The notes beneath the pieces are model-generated. The model was not told the DNA's origin. It ran no database searches and worked only from the letters and a program-made list of their open reading frames with translations. The translations under genes were made by a program, and so were the position numbers. Shown piece after piece: positions 16,142-25,648 of a stretch of DNA of 64,000 nucleotides. Each line of letters begins with the position of its first letter. Within the stretch, counting starts at the first letter, position 1. Source of the stretch: Flavisolibacter nicotianae (lineage in GTDB: Bacteria > Bacteroidota > Bacteroidia > Chitinophagales > Chitinophagaceae); assembly GCF_003628535.1 (NCBI RefSeq), contig NZ_RBCI01000004.1:601646-665645 (forward strand), in the 5' to 3' direction.

Positions 16142-16873
16142 TCAAAACCGCGTGTCAAGGTAGTGCGGCAGCATTGTTCGCCAGGTGTTCCAGTCGTGCG
16201 GCCATTCGCTGCCCCAAATATCCAGCTCGTAGTTAATTCCCTTGTTATACAGGATGGAAGCGAAGCTCCGGCTGGCGTTGGGGTCTTCGTACGGGCCACT
16301 GCCGCTGAAAATATGAATGTGATTGCTGCGCCGGATCTGTTCCAGGGTATTGTGGTCAGTTAGATTGGGCATGTAATGCTGCGGGCTGTTGAAATAAACG
16401 TCATCGTCGAAATGGCCCGAGGAATACTCGGTCAGGTCATACACACCGCTCATGGCGATGACGCCATTGATCACGTCGGGACGCTTCAGGAAAAGATTCA
16501 TACTGTGCAGGGCACCAAACGAAGCGCCGCTGATGATGATTGGCGTGTCAGGCCCCGACGTGGATTTAATAAAGGGGATGACTTCTTCAAAAATATACCC
16601 GTTGAAATTCTGGTGCATCCAGGTCTTGTGCCGGGGATGCGCCCCTTTGTTCATCCAGCTTTCGTTGTTGATACTGTTGACCGAGTAAACTTTCAGCATC
16701 CCGCCCTCGATAAACGGCCGGATGGTGTCGATCAGCCCGAATCGTTCATATTCGAGATAATCGGCGGCTGCAGTCGGAACCATAAGTAAAGCAAAACCGT
16801 AATGTCCATAAACGGCCACCGGCATTTCGCGTTGCAGCCGTGGACTGTACCACGATGTAAGAATTCTTTCCAT
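16142..16873 (-). CDS. Alpha/beta-hydrolase fold esterase (esterase D-like)
   Basis: The protein has 243 residues. The nucleophile elbow GASFG lies at about residues 119-123, within IIISGASFGALHSMNLF. The N-terminus MERILTSWYSPRLQREMPVAVYGHYGF matches cytoplasmic esterases of the putative-esterase (PF00756-like) group. The C-terminal EWPHDWNTWR supplies the catalytic His. No signal peptide is seen. The substrate is unknown. The gene is convergent with aat and divergent from the histidine kinase gene. Confidence 0.82.
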   Translation of the reverse strand: MERILTSWYSPRLQREMPVAVYGHYGFALLMVPTAAADYLEYERFGLIDTIRPFIEGGMLKVYSVNSINNESWMNKGAHPRHKTWMHQNFNGYIFEEVIPFIKSTSGPDTPIIISGASFGALHSMNLFLKRPDVINGVIAMSGVYDLTEYSSGHFDDDVYFNSPQHYMPNLTDHNTLEQIRRSNHIHIFSGSGPYEDPNASRSFASILYNKGINYELDIWGSEWPHDWNTWRTMLPHYLDTRF

Positions 16874-17044
16874 GTATTGCGTTCGAAGTGTAAACAGAAA
16901 GCGTTTTGGATTTTAAAGGTAGGCGCAAAAAACATTCAACACCGAAACAAGGGAAAACACTTACTTTGTAAAATTTCCTTCAACGAATTGAAGGGTACTC
17001 TTACCAATGGTTTATTTTTATAATAACAGACCAGATCGCTTTTC

Positions 17045-18919
17045 ATGACCACCGGAAACACCTTGGACGTTTTATCCACCGCCCCTATTTCTTTGGATAC
17101 CGACCACAGCCGGCTCATTCTGCAAAATATTGACGAGCCCTTTATTTTGGCGAATCACCAGCTCGAAATCGTGTACTACAACAGGGCTGCAAAAGAAATT
17201 ATTGCCCGCTTAATGCACCTGGAGGTGAGTTTAGGGATGAGCCTGTTGCAGATCTCACCCGAAAACCGGCGGCAAAAAGTGGCAGCCCTTTACCGGCAGG
17301 TGCTTGCCGGCGAACGGCACAGCACCGAAATACGGTTATTGGAAGAAGATGGTGCTGAGGTCTTTTTCCATAACAATATCATTCCCGCTTACGATGGTGA
17401 CCGAATTATTGGCCTCATCGTCGCTTCCCTGAATATCACCGAGAAAAAGAAGGCGCAGGCTGTGCTGAAAGAGTCCGAGGAGCGACTGCAATTTGCACTG
17501 GAGGCTGCCAACCAAGGCGTTTGGGACTGGAACCTTGCCACCAACGAAGTCATTTATTCCAGTTCGTATAAAAAACTGTACGGCTTTTCGGAGGACGATT
17601 TAAAAAACGACGTTTCGGAATGGATTACCCGGATTCACCCCGACGACCAGCGTAAGATGAAAGACATGGTCGTGGAGCATTTGCAGTCGGACGATCCGGT
17701 TTACGACAGCCAGTATCGCATCCGCGGCAAAGACGGACGCTATCGCTGGGTCATGGCCAAGGGCCGCCTGCTAAACAAGGGCGAAGATGGCAGGTATTTA
17801 CGGATGATCGGCACCCATACCGACATTACGGAAACCATTGAACGGGAAACGGCCCTGAAGCGCAGCAATGAGCGGTTCGACTGTGTAATGAAGGCGACCC
17901 ACGAGGTGTTGTGGGAATGGGATATCGCCACGAACGAAGTCACCCGTTCGATGGACAGCCTGAAAAAACTGTATGGCGTTAAAGACGATAGTCATATCCG
18001 CCAGTTTGATTCCTGGCTTCAGTACATCCATCCCGAAGACCGGGAGATGGTTGAAAGGACCTTGCGTGGCGTGCTGCAGGCCCCGCACCAGCATACGTTT
18101 GAAATGGAATACCGTTTCAAGCGGTCGAATGGCAGTTATGCCCATATTTATGACCGGGGCATTCTGCTGCGGGACGAAAACGACAAGCCATTTCGGGTGA
18201 TCGGGTCGGCCGAGGACATCTCGGAGCGTAAGCGGCTGGAAAAAGAGCTGCTGCAAAAAAGCCTGGAGTACCATCGCCTCATTCACCTGGCCACGGTAGA
18301 GACGCAGGAAAAAGAAAGGGCTGAGATCGGCAAGGAACTACACGACAACGTCAACCAGGTGCTGACGACCACGAAACTTTATCTCGACCTGGCCCTTGTC
18401 AACAGCGAACGAAAAGAAGAACTGATCCGGAAAAGCCTGCAGAATATCAATTCCGTCATCCAGGAGATCCGCCATCTCTCCCGCTCCCTGATGGATCCGA
18501 GTATCGACGACCTCGGCCTTGTCGATTCGATCAACGACCTGGTAGAGAACATTCACCTTACCCGCAAACTGACGGTGACTCACAACGCCGACCCCGCGAT
18601 CGATTTCCTGCTCGATGCCAACCAGAAACTGGGTGTTTTCCGCATCATCCAGGAGTCGATGAACAATATTTTGCGCCATGCCGGTGCCACCGAGGTAAAA
18701 ATCAACCTCAGTGTCAGCGATGGCCGGGTACACCTGCTAATTCAGGACAATGGTGTTGGTTTTGACCCCATTACAACGAAGAAAGGCGCCGGTTTAAAAA
18801 ATATTCAGAACAGGATATATTTAATTAACGGAACTTTGCAGCTTCGCAGCAGCCACCAAAATGGCTGTAGCATGATATTACAATTTCCTATCAACGAACA
18901 ACCACATAAAATTCAATAG
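17045..18919 (+). CDS. Cytoplasmic PAS-domain sensor histidine kinase (HisKA_3 type)
   Basis: The protein has 624 residues and no membrane segment. Three PAS modules are seen at about residues 20-140, 145-265 and 275-400. The second and third are PAS_3-like, with IHPDD or IHPED and RYRWVMAKGR. The dimerisation/phosphoacceptor region near residue 432 (EIGKELHDNVNQVLTTTKL) is of the NarX/DegS type. The ATPase domain has NNILRHAGA as N-box and DNGVGFD as G-box. It senses an unknown intracellular signal and should phosphorylate the NarL-type regulator encoded 6 bases downstream. Confidence 0.92.
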   Translation: MTTGNTLDVLSTAPISLDTDHSRLILQNIDEPFILANHQLEIVYYNRAAKEIIARLMHLEVSLGMSLLQISPENRRQKVAALYRQVLAGERHSTEIRLLEEDGAEVFFHNNIIPAYDGDRIIGLIVASLNITEKKKAQAVLKESEERLQFALEAANQGVWDWNLATNEVIYSSSYKKLYGFSEDDLKNDVSEWITRIHPDDQRKMKDMVVEHLQSDDPVYDSQYRIRGKDGRYRWVMAKGRLLNKGEDGRYLRMIGTHTDITETIERETALKRSNERFDCVMKATHEVLWEWDIATNEVTRSMDSLKKLYGVKDDSHIRQFDSWLQYIHPEDREMVERTLRGVLQAPHQHTFEMEYRFKRSNGSYAHIYDRGILLRDENDKPFRVIGSAEDISERKRLEKELLQKSLEYHRLIHLATVETQEKERAEIGKELHDNVNQVLTTTKLYLDLALVNSERKEELIRKSLQNINSVIQEIRHLSRSLMDPSIDDLGLVDSINDLVENIHLTRKLTVTHNADPAIDFLLDANQKLGVFRIIQESMNNILRHAGATEVKINLSVSDGRVHLLIQDNGVGFDPITTKKGAGLKNIQNRIYLINGTLQLRSSHQNGCSMILQFPINEQPHKIQ

Positions 18920-18925
18920 CCGATT

Positions 18926-19570
18926 ATGGAAAAAATTACGATCCTCATTGCGGATGACCATACACTGGTCAGGGAAACGTGGAGCTTTATTTTGAACACC
19001 GATGATCGTTTTCAGGTAATTGCCGAAAGTGGCAGTGGTGAAGAAGCTGTCGAGCTGGCCAGGCAACTTCGGCCCAATATTGTCATCATGGACATCAACC
19101 TGCCGGGAATGAACGGCATTGAAGCGACGCAATTGATACGCAAATATTCGCCAGCGTCGCGAATCCTGGGTGTTTCGCTGCACACCCAACCGACCTATGC
19201 CCGAAAAATGATCCAAAAAGGCGCGATGGGCTATGTGACCAAGAATTCGTCCCGCGAAGAAATGTTCAAGGCTATCACGGAGATCCAGGCCGGCCGCCGC
19301 TACATCTGCGAGGAGATCAAAAACATCCTTTCCGAGCAGGTCATCAATGGCGAAGACCAGCAAGGCGGATTGAATGCACTCTCGCAAAGGGAAATTGAAA
19401 TCATCCATTTTATCAAAAAAGGATTTTCCTCCAAGGAAATCGCAGAAAATCTTGATATCTCGGTTAAAACCGTAGAAGTACACCGGTACAATATCCTGAA
19501 GAAGCTGAACCTGAAAAACTCGGCAGCACTGGTCAATTACATTAACAACAGCCAGCTTGAATTTGAATAG
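18926..19570 (+). CDS. Response regulator, NarL/FixJ family
   Basis: The protein has 214 residues. The receiver domain (about residues 1-120) has the acidic pair D10-D11, phosphoacceptor D56 in IVIMDINLPG, and the conserved Lys in YVTKNSS. The LuxR-type helix-turn-helix lies at about 150-210 (LSQREIEIIHFIKKGFSSKEIAENL, then VKTVEVHRYNILKKL). It is a transcription factor co-transcribed with the kinase before it. Its targets are not visible from sequence. Confidence 0.94.
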   Translation: MEKITILIADDHTLVRETWSFILNTDDRFQVIAESGSGEEAVELARQLRPNIVIMDINLPGMNGIEATQLIRKYSPASRILGVSLHTQPTYARKMIQKGAMGYVTKNSSREEMFKAITEIQAGRRYICEEIKNILSEQVINGEDQQGGLNALSQREIEIIHFIKKGFSSKEIAENLDISVKTVEVHRYNILKKLNLKNSAALVNYINNSQLEFE

Positions 19571-19701
19571 CGTATTGGCATAATCTTTTTTTCAGCCCTG
19601 CTACCGGAATACGATAACCACTAGGAACGCCTCGATACATATTGCCCTTCCTTGCAATGGAGGTTAATTGCAGATGAAGTAACCTCAATTCGACTGCACC
19701 T

Positions 19702-20127
19702 ATGGTAGAACGTATACGATTGGTAATTGTAGACGATCATAAAATGATGCGGGAAACCTGGAAAATGATCCTCCAGCGTCACCCGCGCATCGACGTAATT
19801 GGCGAATGTGCCTCTGGCGAAGAAGCGATTCTTTGTGCCCAACAGGAATCGCCTGACATTATTCTCATGGACATCAACATGTCGCCGGTAAACGGGTTTG
19901 AAGCCACCCGGAAAATCACAAAGGCCAATCCTGCTATCAAAATCATCGGCCTTTCGATCAATAACCTTCCTACTTATGCCCGCAACCTCATGCAACTGGG
20001 AGCAAAAGGCTATGTCACGAAAAACTCTCCTTCTGAAGAGCTGGTGTTGGCCATCATGACCGTTTGCGATGGCGGCACCTACATCTGCAAAGAAGTGCGT
20101 GACCAGATGGCCGGCCGGGAGGGCTGA
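19702..20127 (+). CDS. Stand-alone receiver domain protein, paralogue of the upstream regulator
   Basis: The protein has 141 residues and is only a receiver domain. Acidic residues D11-D12, phosphoacceptor D57 (IILMDINMSP), the Ser in GLSINN and the Lys in YVTKNSP are intact. It shares PTYAR, GYVTKNS and YICxE segments with the regulator at 18926, so it looks like a duplicate. It ends where the LuxR helix-turn-helix of that regulator would begin, and the 68 bases before valS do not hold a displaced helix-turn-helix. Likely roles are phosphate sink, phosphorelay intermediate or protein-protein switch. The 131-base gap to the regulator suggests either read-through or its own promoter. Confidence 0.88.
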   Translation: MVERIRLVIVDDHKMMRETWKMILQRHPRIDVIGECASGEEAILCAQQESPDIILMDINMSPVNGFEATRKITKANPAIKIIGLSINNLPTYARNLMQLGAKGYVTKNSPSEELVLAIMTVCDGGTYICKEVRDQMAGREG

Positions 20128-20144
20128 GGGCCGTTCGTTTTCCG

Positions 20145-20176
20145 TTGAGATAAAACAGGTGCGCAGCTTATCTTTG
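20145..20176 (+). promoter_or_regulatory. valS promoter
   Basis: TTG at 20145-20147, a 21-base spacer and TATCTTTG at 20169-20176 form the best complete Bacteroidota housekeeping promoter in the window. It lies between the receiver gene stop (20127) and the valS start (20195). Confidence 0.65.
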
Positions 20177-20194
20177 CCCACCAATTTTATTTTC

Positions 20195-22924
20195 ATGAGT
20201 ACGGAGCTTTCCAAAAATTTTGAACCAGGCATTGCAGAGGAAAAATGGTACAGTCACTGGCTGAACAAAGACTATTTCAGCAGCCGGCCCGATGAGCGAA
20301 AACCTTTCACCATCGTGATCCCGCCACCGAACGTAACCGGCGTGCTGCACATGGGACATACCCTCAACGAAACCGTGCAGGACGTTCTGATCCGCAAGGC
20401 AAGAATGAGCGGGTATAATGCCTGCTGGGTGCCCGGCAGCGACCATGCCTCCATTGCCACCGAAGCCAAAGTGGTGCAAATGCTGGAAAAAGAAAAAGGC
20501 ATTCAGAAACAAAACCTGTCGAGAGAGGAGTTTTTGAAGTATGCTTTTGAATGGAAAGACAAATACGGCGGCATTATTTACCACCAGTTGAAAAAACTGG
20601 GCTGCAGCGTAGACTGGAACCGAGTGACATTTACCATGGACGACCATTACTACAAAGCTGTCATCAAGGTTTTCATTGACCTGTTCAACAAAGGCCTGAT
20701 CTATCGCGGTGCCCGCATCATTAACTGGGACCCCCAGGCACAGACAGCCCTGAGCGACGAGGAAGTGGAGTACAGGGATATTCAGGGAAAACTTTACTAT
20801 GTAAAATACATGGTTAGTGGTGAGAGTGCTGAGGTAACAGACAACCGGGAAGACTCTGTTGCCACCCACCAACCGTCATCTGCCAACTATATTACCATCG
20901 CCACGCAGCGTCCCGAAACCATCATGGGTGATGTTGCCGTGTGTGTACACCCCGATGATGAACGCTACAAACACCTGATTGGCAAAAAAGTGATCGTACC
21001 CCTGGTGAACCGCGCAGTGCCTGTTATTGCAGATGAATACGTTGATCCTGCTTTTGGAACCGGTGCACTGAAGATCACACCGGCGCACGATATCAACGAC
21101 TACAACCTGGGGCTGAAACACCATCTTCCCATTATTGATACGCTCAACCCGGATGGTACGTTAAGCGAAGCAGCCGTGGTGTTTGTTGGCATGGACCGGT
21201 TTGAAGCCCGCAAGGCTGCCATTGAAAAACTGCGTGCAGACGGCCTGTTGACCAAGGAAGAAGAGTACCAGACACGCCTCGGATTTTCGCAACGCACCAA
21301 TGCCGTGGTGGAGCCACGCATTTCCACGCAGTGGTTTGTAAAAATGCGGGAGCTCGCCGACAAGGCGCTGGACGCTGTTACAAGCGGCGAGGTAAAAATT
21401 CACCCTGAAGAACGGTTTCTGGCAACCTACAAATACTGGCTGGAAAATGTAAAGGACTGGTGTATCAGCCGGCAACTGTGGTGGGGCCAGCGCATTCCTG
21501 CCTGGTATGATGAAGACGGCAGATTCGTAGTGGCCGATACGGAAGAAGAAGCAAAGGAAGCGTTTCATGCGGCGTTCCGCGTGCAGGATGCAACGCTGAC
21601 GCAGGACGAGGACGTTCTCGATACCTGGTTTTCGTCCTGGCTTTGGCCCATGGAGGTGTTCAATGGGATTACAGACCCGGGCAATGCGGATATCCGTTAC
21701 TACTATCCGACATCCGTACTGGTAACAGGACAGGATATTATTTTCTTCTGGGTGGCCCGCATGATTATGGCCGGCGAAGAATACATGGATGAAAAGCCGT
21801 TTGAGCATGTGTATTTCACCGGCATGGTGCGGGATAAGCAGGGTCGCAAAATGAGTAAGAGCCTTGGCAACTCCCCCGACCTGCTGGACCTGATCGAACG
21901 GTTTGGTGCCGATGCGGTTCGCTTTGGTATCCTCATCTCCGCTCCTGCCGGCAACGACCTGCTTTTCGACGACAGCAGTTGCGACCAGGGACGCAATTTC
22001 AACAACAAACTTTGGAATGCCCTGAAGCTGGTGAAGATGTGGGAGAATGCCGGCACCACGGAGCAAGAGCACCGTTCCGAAGAATTTGAAAAAGCAGCCT
22101 TCGCCGCTACCTGGTTCGAAGCAAGGCTGAACAGGGCAAAATCGCAAGTAGAAGAATTGTACAAAGACTTTCGCCTTAGCGAAGCATTGAAAACCATTTA
22201 TTCGCTGATCTGGGATGATTTCTGTAGCTGGTATCTCGAATGGGTGAAACCCCCGTATGGCGATAAAATCGACCGTTACCTACTCACCTGCACGCTGGAT
22301 TTTTTTGAAGAACTGATGCAGTTGCTTCATCCTTTCATGCCGTTTGTAACCGAAGAAATTTATCACCAGCTGCGGCCCCGCGAGGAAGGCGACGACCTTA
22401 CTATAAGGCAACAGGGCGAAGTAGGCGGCCAGCACAAAAAACTTTCGCAACTGTCCACAACAGAAGTCTTGCAGCGGGGTGATATCTTACAGGATACCAT
22501 CACGTCTCTTCGCGACAGCCGCAACAAGCACAACCTGAAACCCAGAGAAAGCATCAAACTCTTTATACAGACTGCGTCTCCCGCGGCTTTCCAATCCATC
22601 GAACCACTGCTGGCAAAACAGGTAGCCGCCAGTGAAATCCAGTTTGTCGAAGACGCAGTGCCCAATACCATCACCGTTGTTGTTGGTACGCATAAATTCT
22701 ACATCGAAACCGAACAGCAGATCGATGCCGGGGCCCAAAGAGATAAACTGGAAAAAGAACTGGAATACCAGAAAGGCTTTTTGCTTTCGGTGGAGAAAAA
22801 GCTGGGGAACGAACGGTTTGTCCAAAACGCTAAACCCGAAGTGGTAGAAGCAGAGCGGAAAAAAAAGGCAGACGCGGAAGGAAAAATCCGGGCTATCGAA
22901 GAAAGCCTGGCGAACCTTTCATAA
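20195..22924 (+). CDS. valS: Valine--tRNA ligase
   Basis: The protein has 909 residues, the usual ValRS length. The HIGH-type motif is HMGHT (residues 52-56, after PPPNVTGVL), and the KMSKS motif is intact near residue 552 (GRKMSKSLGN). Between them is the CP1 editing domain (TIATQRPETIMGD). The C-terminus is a charged coiled-coil arm, as is usual for ValRS. The start at 20195 (MSTELSKNFEPG) follows the promoter. The open frame reaches back to 20069 inside the preceding gene, but those codons are not part of the family. Confidence 0.97.
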   Translation: MSTELSKNFEPGIAEEKWYSHWLNKDYFSSRPDERKPFTIVIPPPNVTGVLHMGHTLNETVQDVLIRKARMSGYNACWVPGSDHASIATEAKVVQMLEKEKGIQKQNLSREEFLKYAFEWKDKYGGIIYHQLKKLGCSVDWNRVTFTMDDHYYKAVIKVFIDLFNKGLIYRGARIINWDPQAQTALSDEEVEYRDIQGKLYYVKYMVSGESAEVTDNREDSVATHQPSSANYITIATQRPETIMGDVAVCVHPDDERYKHLIGKKVIVPLVNRAVPVIADEYVDPAFGTGALKITPAHDINDYNLGLKHHLPIIDTLNPDGTLSEAAVVFVGMDRFEARKAAIEKLRADGLLTKEEEYQTRLGFSQRTNAVVEPRISTQWFVKMRELADKALDAVTSGEVKIHPEERFLATYKYWLENVKDWCISRQLWWGQRIPAWYDEDGRFVVADTEEEAKEAFHAAFRVQDATLTQDEDVLDTWFSSWLWPMEVFNGITDPGNADIRYYYPTSVLVTGQDIIFFWVARMIMAGEEYMDEKPFEHVYFTGMVRDKQGRKMSKSLGNSPDLLDLIERFGADAVRFGILISAPAGNDLLFDDSSCDQGRNFNNKLWNALKLVKMWENAGTTEQEHRSEEFEKAAFAATWFEARLNRAKSQVEELYKDFRLSEALKTIYSLIWDDFCSWYLEWVKPPYGDKIDRYLLTCTLDFFEELMQLLHPFMPFVTEEIYHQLRPREEGDDLTIRQQGEVGGQHKKLSQLSTTEVLQRGDILQDTITSLRDSRNKHNLKPRESIKLFIQTASPAAFQSIEPLLAKQVAASEIQFVEDAVPNTITVVVGTHKFYIETEQQIDAGAQRDKLEKELEYQKGFLLSVEKKLGNERFVQNAKPEVVEAERKKKADAEGKIRAIEESLANLS

Positions 22925-22936
22925 ACAGATAACCAC

Positions 22937-22999
22937 AAAAGCGCAAATTCAAAAGGATTACAATCGATGATTGTTGATTTTTGTTTTGCGCTTTTTTTT
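22937..22999 (+). terminator. Intrinsic terminator of valS
   Basis: AAAAGCGCAAA (22937-22947) pairs with TTTGCGCTTTT (22985-22995) across a long loop, followed by a T-run. The long loop makes it weaker than the other terminators here. Confidence 0.55.
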
Positions 23000-23081
23000 A
23001 TAGGCTGAAATGCCCTTGTTTTCCGGGCAGGGAAACCGAAAAATATGCACCTTTATTCACCTGTTTTCATTCGCAACAACT

Positions 23082-24107
23082 ATGAAAAAAATCATCCTCC
23101 TCTCCTTTTTCGTTTTTTCGTCGACGCTCTTATTTGCGCAAAAAGCCTTACCTAAAATCGACACATTAACGTCCGGCACCAAAACCTCCATTCGTGGCCT
23201 GAGCGTGGTCAACGACAATGTTCTTTGGGTGAGCGGCACGAACGGCATGGTTGGCAAATCCACCAACGGCGGAAAAGCCTGGAAATGGTTCCAGGTAAAA
23301 TCGTTTGAAAAAGCGGACTTCCGGGATATTGAAGCCTTCGATGCCACCACGGCGATTGTCATCTCCGTAGGCGAACCGGCCTACATCCTGCGCACGACAG
23401 ATGGCGGTGAAAACTGGAAGGTCGTTTATGAAAACAAAGCAAAAGGCATGTTCCTCGATGCCCTTGAATTCTGGAACAGTGAGTCCGGCATCGTGATCGG
23501 CGATCCGATCAACGGAAAACTGTTTATTGCCCGAACTTTTGACGGCGGCTATTCCTGGCAGGCCATTCCCGAACAATACAGGCCCACGACGGAAAACGGT
23601 GAAGCAGTTTTTGCGGCCAGCGGCACGGCAATTACGGCACTCGACCGCGATGAAGCGGTGTTTGTCACGGGAGGCAAAAGTTCACACGTTTATATCCGTG
23701 ACCAGAAGACCAAACTGCCCATTGCACAGGGAAAGGAATCCACCGGCGCTTTCTCCGTAGCCGTTTGGGATCATAACAAGCGGAACGGTGGCAAAAAACT
23801 GATCGTCGTTGGCGGCGACTATATGGCCGACACGGTTTCTGCCAACAACTGCTTTTATTCAAACGACCGTGGCCAAAGCTGGAAGGCAGCAAAGCAACCG
23901 CCTCATGGTTATAAAAGTTGCGTCGCGTACATTTCCGAAAACGAACTGGTCACCTGCGGCACAAGTGGAGTGGATGTTTCTTTTGACAGCGGCGATACCT
24001 GGACACAGATCAGCAAAGAGGGATATCATGTTTGCCGCCGTGCCAAGGACGGAAAGACAGTTTACCTGGCAGGCAACGGTGGCCGTGTGGCGAAGCTGGC
24101 TCGGTAA
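23082..24107 (+). CDS. Secreted YCF48/BNR-type beta-propeller protein
   Basis: The protein has 341 residues with a signal peptide (MKKIILLSFFVFSSTLLFAQ). The rest is a repeat protein with WVSGTNGMVGKSTNGGKAWKW, ILRTTDGGENWK, IARTFDGGYSWQ, YSNDRGQSWK and DSGDTWTQI. These Asp-box/photosystem-II-stability-factor-like blades form a beta-propeller. Such proteins are often labelled oxidoreductase without evidence; I see no redox motif. It probably acts in the periplasm or at the surface. The start at 23082 was chosen for the signal peptide. Confidence 0.82.
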   Translation: MKKIILLSFFVFSSTLLFAQKALPKIDTLTSGTKTSIRGLSVVNDNVLWVSGTNGMVGKSTNGGKAWKWFQVKSFEKADFRDIEAFDATTAIVISVGEPAYILRTTDGGENWKVVYENKAKGMFLDALEFWNSESGIVIGDPINGKLFIARTFDGGYSWQAIPEQYRPTTENGEAVFAASGTAITALDRDEAVFVTGGKSSHVYIRDQKTKLPIAQGKESTGAFSVAVWDHNKRNGGKKLIVVGGDYMADTVSANNCFYSNDRGQSWKAAKQPPHGYKSCVAYISENELVTCGTSGVDVSFDSGDTWTQISKEGYHVCRRAKDGKTVYLAGNGGRVAKLAR

Positions 24108-24236
24108 GAGCAGCCTTAACTGTTGGCAGTATGCCGTCGTTATTCAAAACAGCAGCGATAACGTTTTGCTTTCTTGCATCCGAAAAGGAGTTCCATACCG
24201 ACGGCCTACATGTTTATCACAGATCAAAAAGAAAAA

Positions 24237-24277
24237 TATTATTTCCCGGTTTGTTCTACGCAAACCGGGAAATAATA
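24237..24277. terminator. Perfect 17-bp hairpin between convergent genes
   Basis: TATTATTTCCCGGTTTG (24237-24253) is perfectly complementary to 24261-24277, with a 7-base loop. On the minus strand the stem is followed by TTTTTCTTTTT, so it should terminate the rhodanese transcript. With no T-run on the plus strand it may still limit read-through from the propeller gene. Confidence 0.75.
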
Positions 24278-24319
24278 CTTCGCTGCTACCAAGAGTAAAA
24301 CAATCGATTAAAAGAAGGG

Positions 24320-24634
24320 TTATTTCGGCTGGCCGTACTGATCAATCCAGGCAAGGATGCCGCCTTCGAGATTATATGTATTGGTAAAACCCATCTGGTC
24401 AAGGATTGTACAGGCCATAGCGCTTCGCTTGCCACTGCGGCAGTGAACAATCACTTCATCCTCTTTGAGATCTTCCAACTCGTCCAGGTCCATTGCCTGG
24501 AACTTGCCCAGTGGAATCAGCCGTCCGCCAAGGTTGGCTTCTTCGTATTCGTGTGGCTCGCGGCAATCAATGAGGTTGATCTTCTCGCCGCTGTCAAGTT
24601 TGTGCTTCAATTCTTCAACGGTCATGCGTTTCAT
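24320..24634 (-). CDS. Single-domain rhodanese-like protein
   Basis: The protein has 104 residues. The rhodanese fold is seen with LIDCREPHEYEEANLGG in the first half and the active-site loop HCRSGKRS (Cys about residue 67), followed by GFTNTYNLEGGILAW. Single-domain rhodaneses carry sulfane sulfur in the cytoplasm. It starts 6 bases after the PASTA gene stop, so the two are probably in one operon. A strong terminator follows it. Confidence 0.92.
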   Translation of the reverse strand: MKRMTVEELKHKLDSGEKINLIDCREPHEYEEANLGGRLIPLGKFQAMDLDELEDLKEDEVIVHCRSGKRSAMACTILDQMGFTNTYNLEGGILAWIDQYGQPK

Positions 24635-24640
24635 ATGTTC

Positions 24641-25477
24641 CTATTGTTGGGGTTCTTGATCGCTTTCTTGTGGGGCGGCTTGCAGTTTTTGTAACGAATC
24701 GACGTTCGGCTTCTCGGTTTGCAGCCAAATATCAACCATTTGCCCGGCCCGCATGCTGAGTCGTTTACCATCCATCGTCATGGGTGCCGGACGTTGTTTG
24801 TACACATAAGCTGTTACCGAATCATGCACATCAGGGTTAAAGACCGGGGCTCCCAAAACAATCCCTTGTGCATCCAGCAAGGCCCTGGCTTCTTCATAGG
24901 TCAGGCCAATCAGTTTCGGTACCAGGATCGCTTCCTCACCCACGCCGCTGCTGATCACGAGGTCAATAGCCGACCCCATTTTCACTTTCGAGCCAGGCAT
25001 CAGTGTCTTCCCCTGGAACAGGGCTTCCAGCACGGTATTCTTGGCAAAATCGGTCTTATAAGTTGTATCGCCGACATGCAGACCGAGATTCTTCAGCAAC
25101 ATTTCCGCATTCTTATAGCTCAACCCGTTCAGCTTTGGAATTTCTATGTCCGGCGGGATGAAACGGTTGATGGTCACATACACCGTGCGGTTTACTTTCA
25201 CGACCTCGTCGGCCTCCGGCACCTGCTTTAGTACCATGCCGCGGGGAATGGAATCATAAAAAACAGAGTCCTGCACCACCAGCTCAAAACCATTCTTTTT
25301 CAACAAGGACTGGACCTCATCGATCTTTTTGCCGGTTACCGAAGGCACTGTGCTCGACTCGCCGTGCTTGGTGATCCATTCCAGGGAAAGGATAAACAAA
25401 AAAAGCAGGAGAACAACGAGGCCCAGGGCCAGTAAAATATGAAACCAAAGAGGCTTGCTATTCAAAAATTTAGACAT
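24641..25477 (-). CDS. PASTA domain-containing membrane protein without a kinase domain
   Basis: The protein has 278 residues. A single membrane segment lies at about residues 10-35 (LWFHILLALGLVVLLLFLFIL). Three PASTA repeats follow in the periplasm, each with the pattern VPxVxGxxxxEAxxxLxxxGF, at about 40-105, 108-178 and 180-250. In Gram-positive bacteria PASTA repeats sense muropeptides on Ser/Thr kinases or penicillin-binding proteins. Here there is no catalytic domain. The next gene upstream on the same strand is ddl, so a cell-wall role is plausible. The start at 25477 is preferred to 25534 because it puts the anchor near the N-terminus. Confidence 0.88.
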   Translation of the reverse strand: MSKFLNSKPLWFHILLALGLVVLLLFLFILSLEWITKHGESSTVPSVTGKKIDEVQSLLKKNGFELVVQDSVFYDSIPRGMVLKQVPEADEVVKVNRTVYVTINRFIPPDIEIPKLNGLSYKNAEMLLKNLGLHVGDTTYKTDFAKNTVLEALFQGKTLMPGSKVKMGSAIDLVISSGVGEEAILVPKLIGLTYEEARALLDAQGIVLGAPVFNPDVHDSVTAYVYKQRPAPMTMDGKRLSMRAGQMVDIWLQTEKPNVDSLQKLQAAPQESDQEPQQ

Positions 25478-25648
25478 CCGGGTTTTCCGTTTGAGGGCTG
25501 CAAGATAACAAGGGAATATCGAACAGAGGAACAAGGGACCGAGAAAGTCCTTTCAGTTGTGCCTTCCATTCAGTTTGAGACAGGCTGCTATTGAACTTGA
25601 AAAAAGAGCAGGGGAAATACTTCTTCTGTTCCTTGTTCAACTGGTTTT

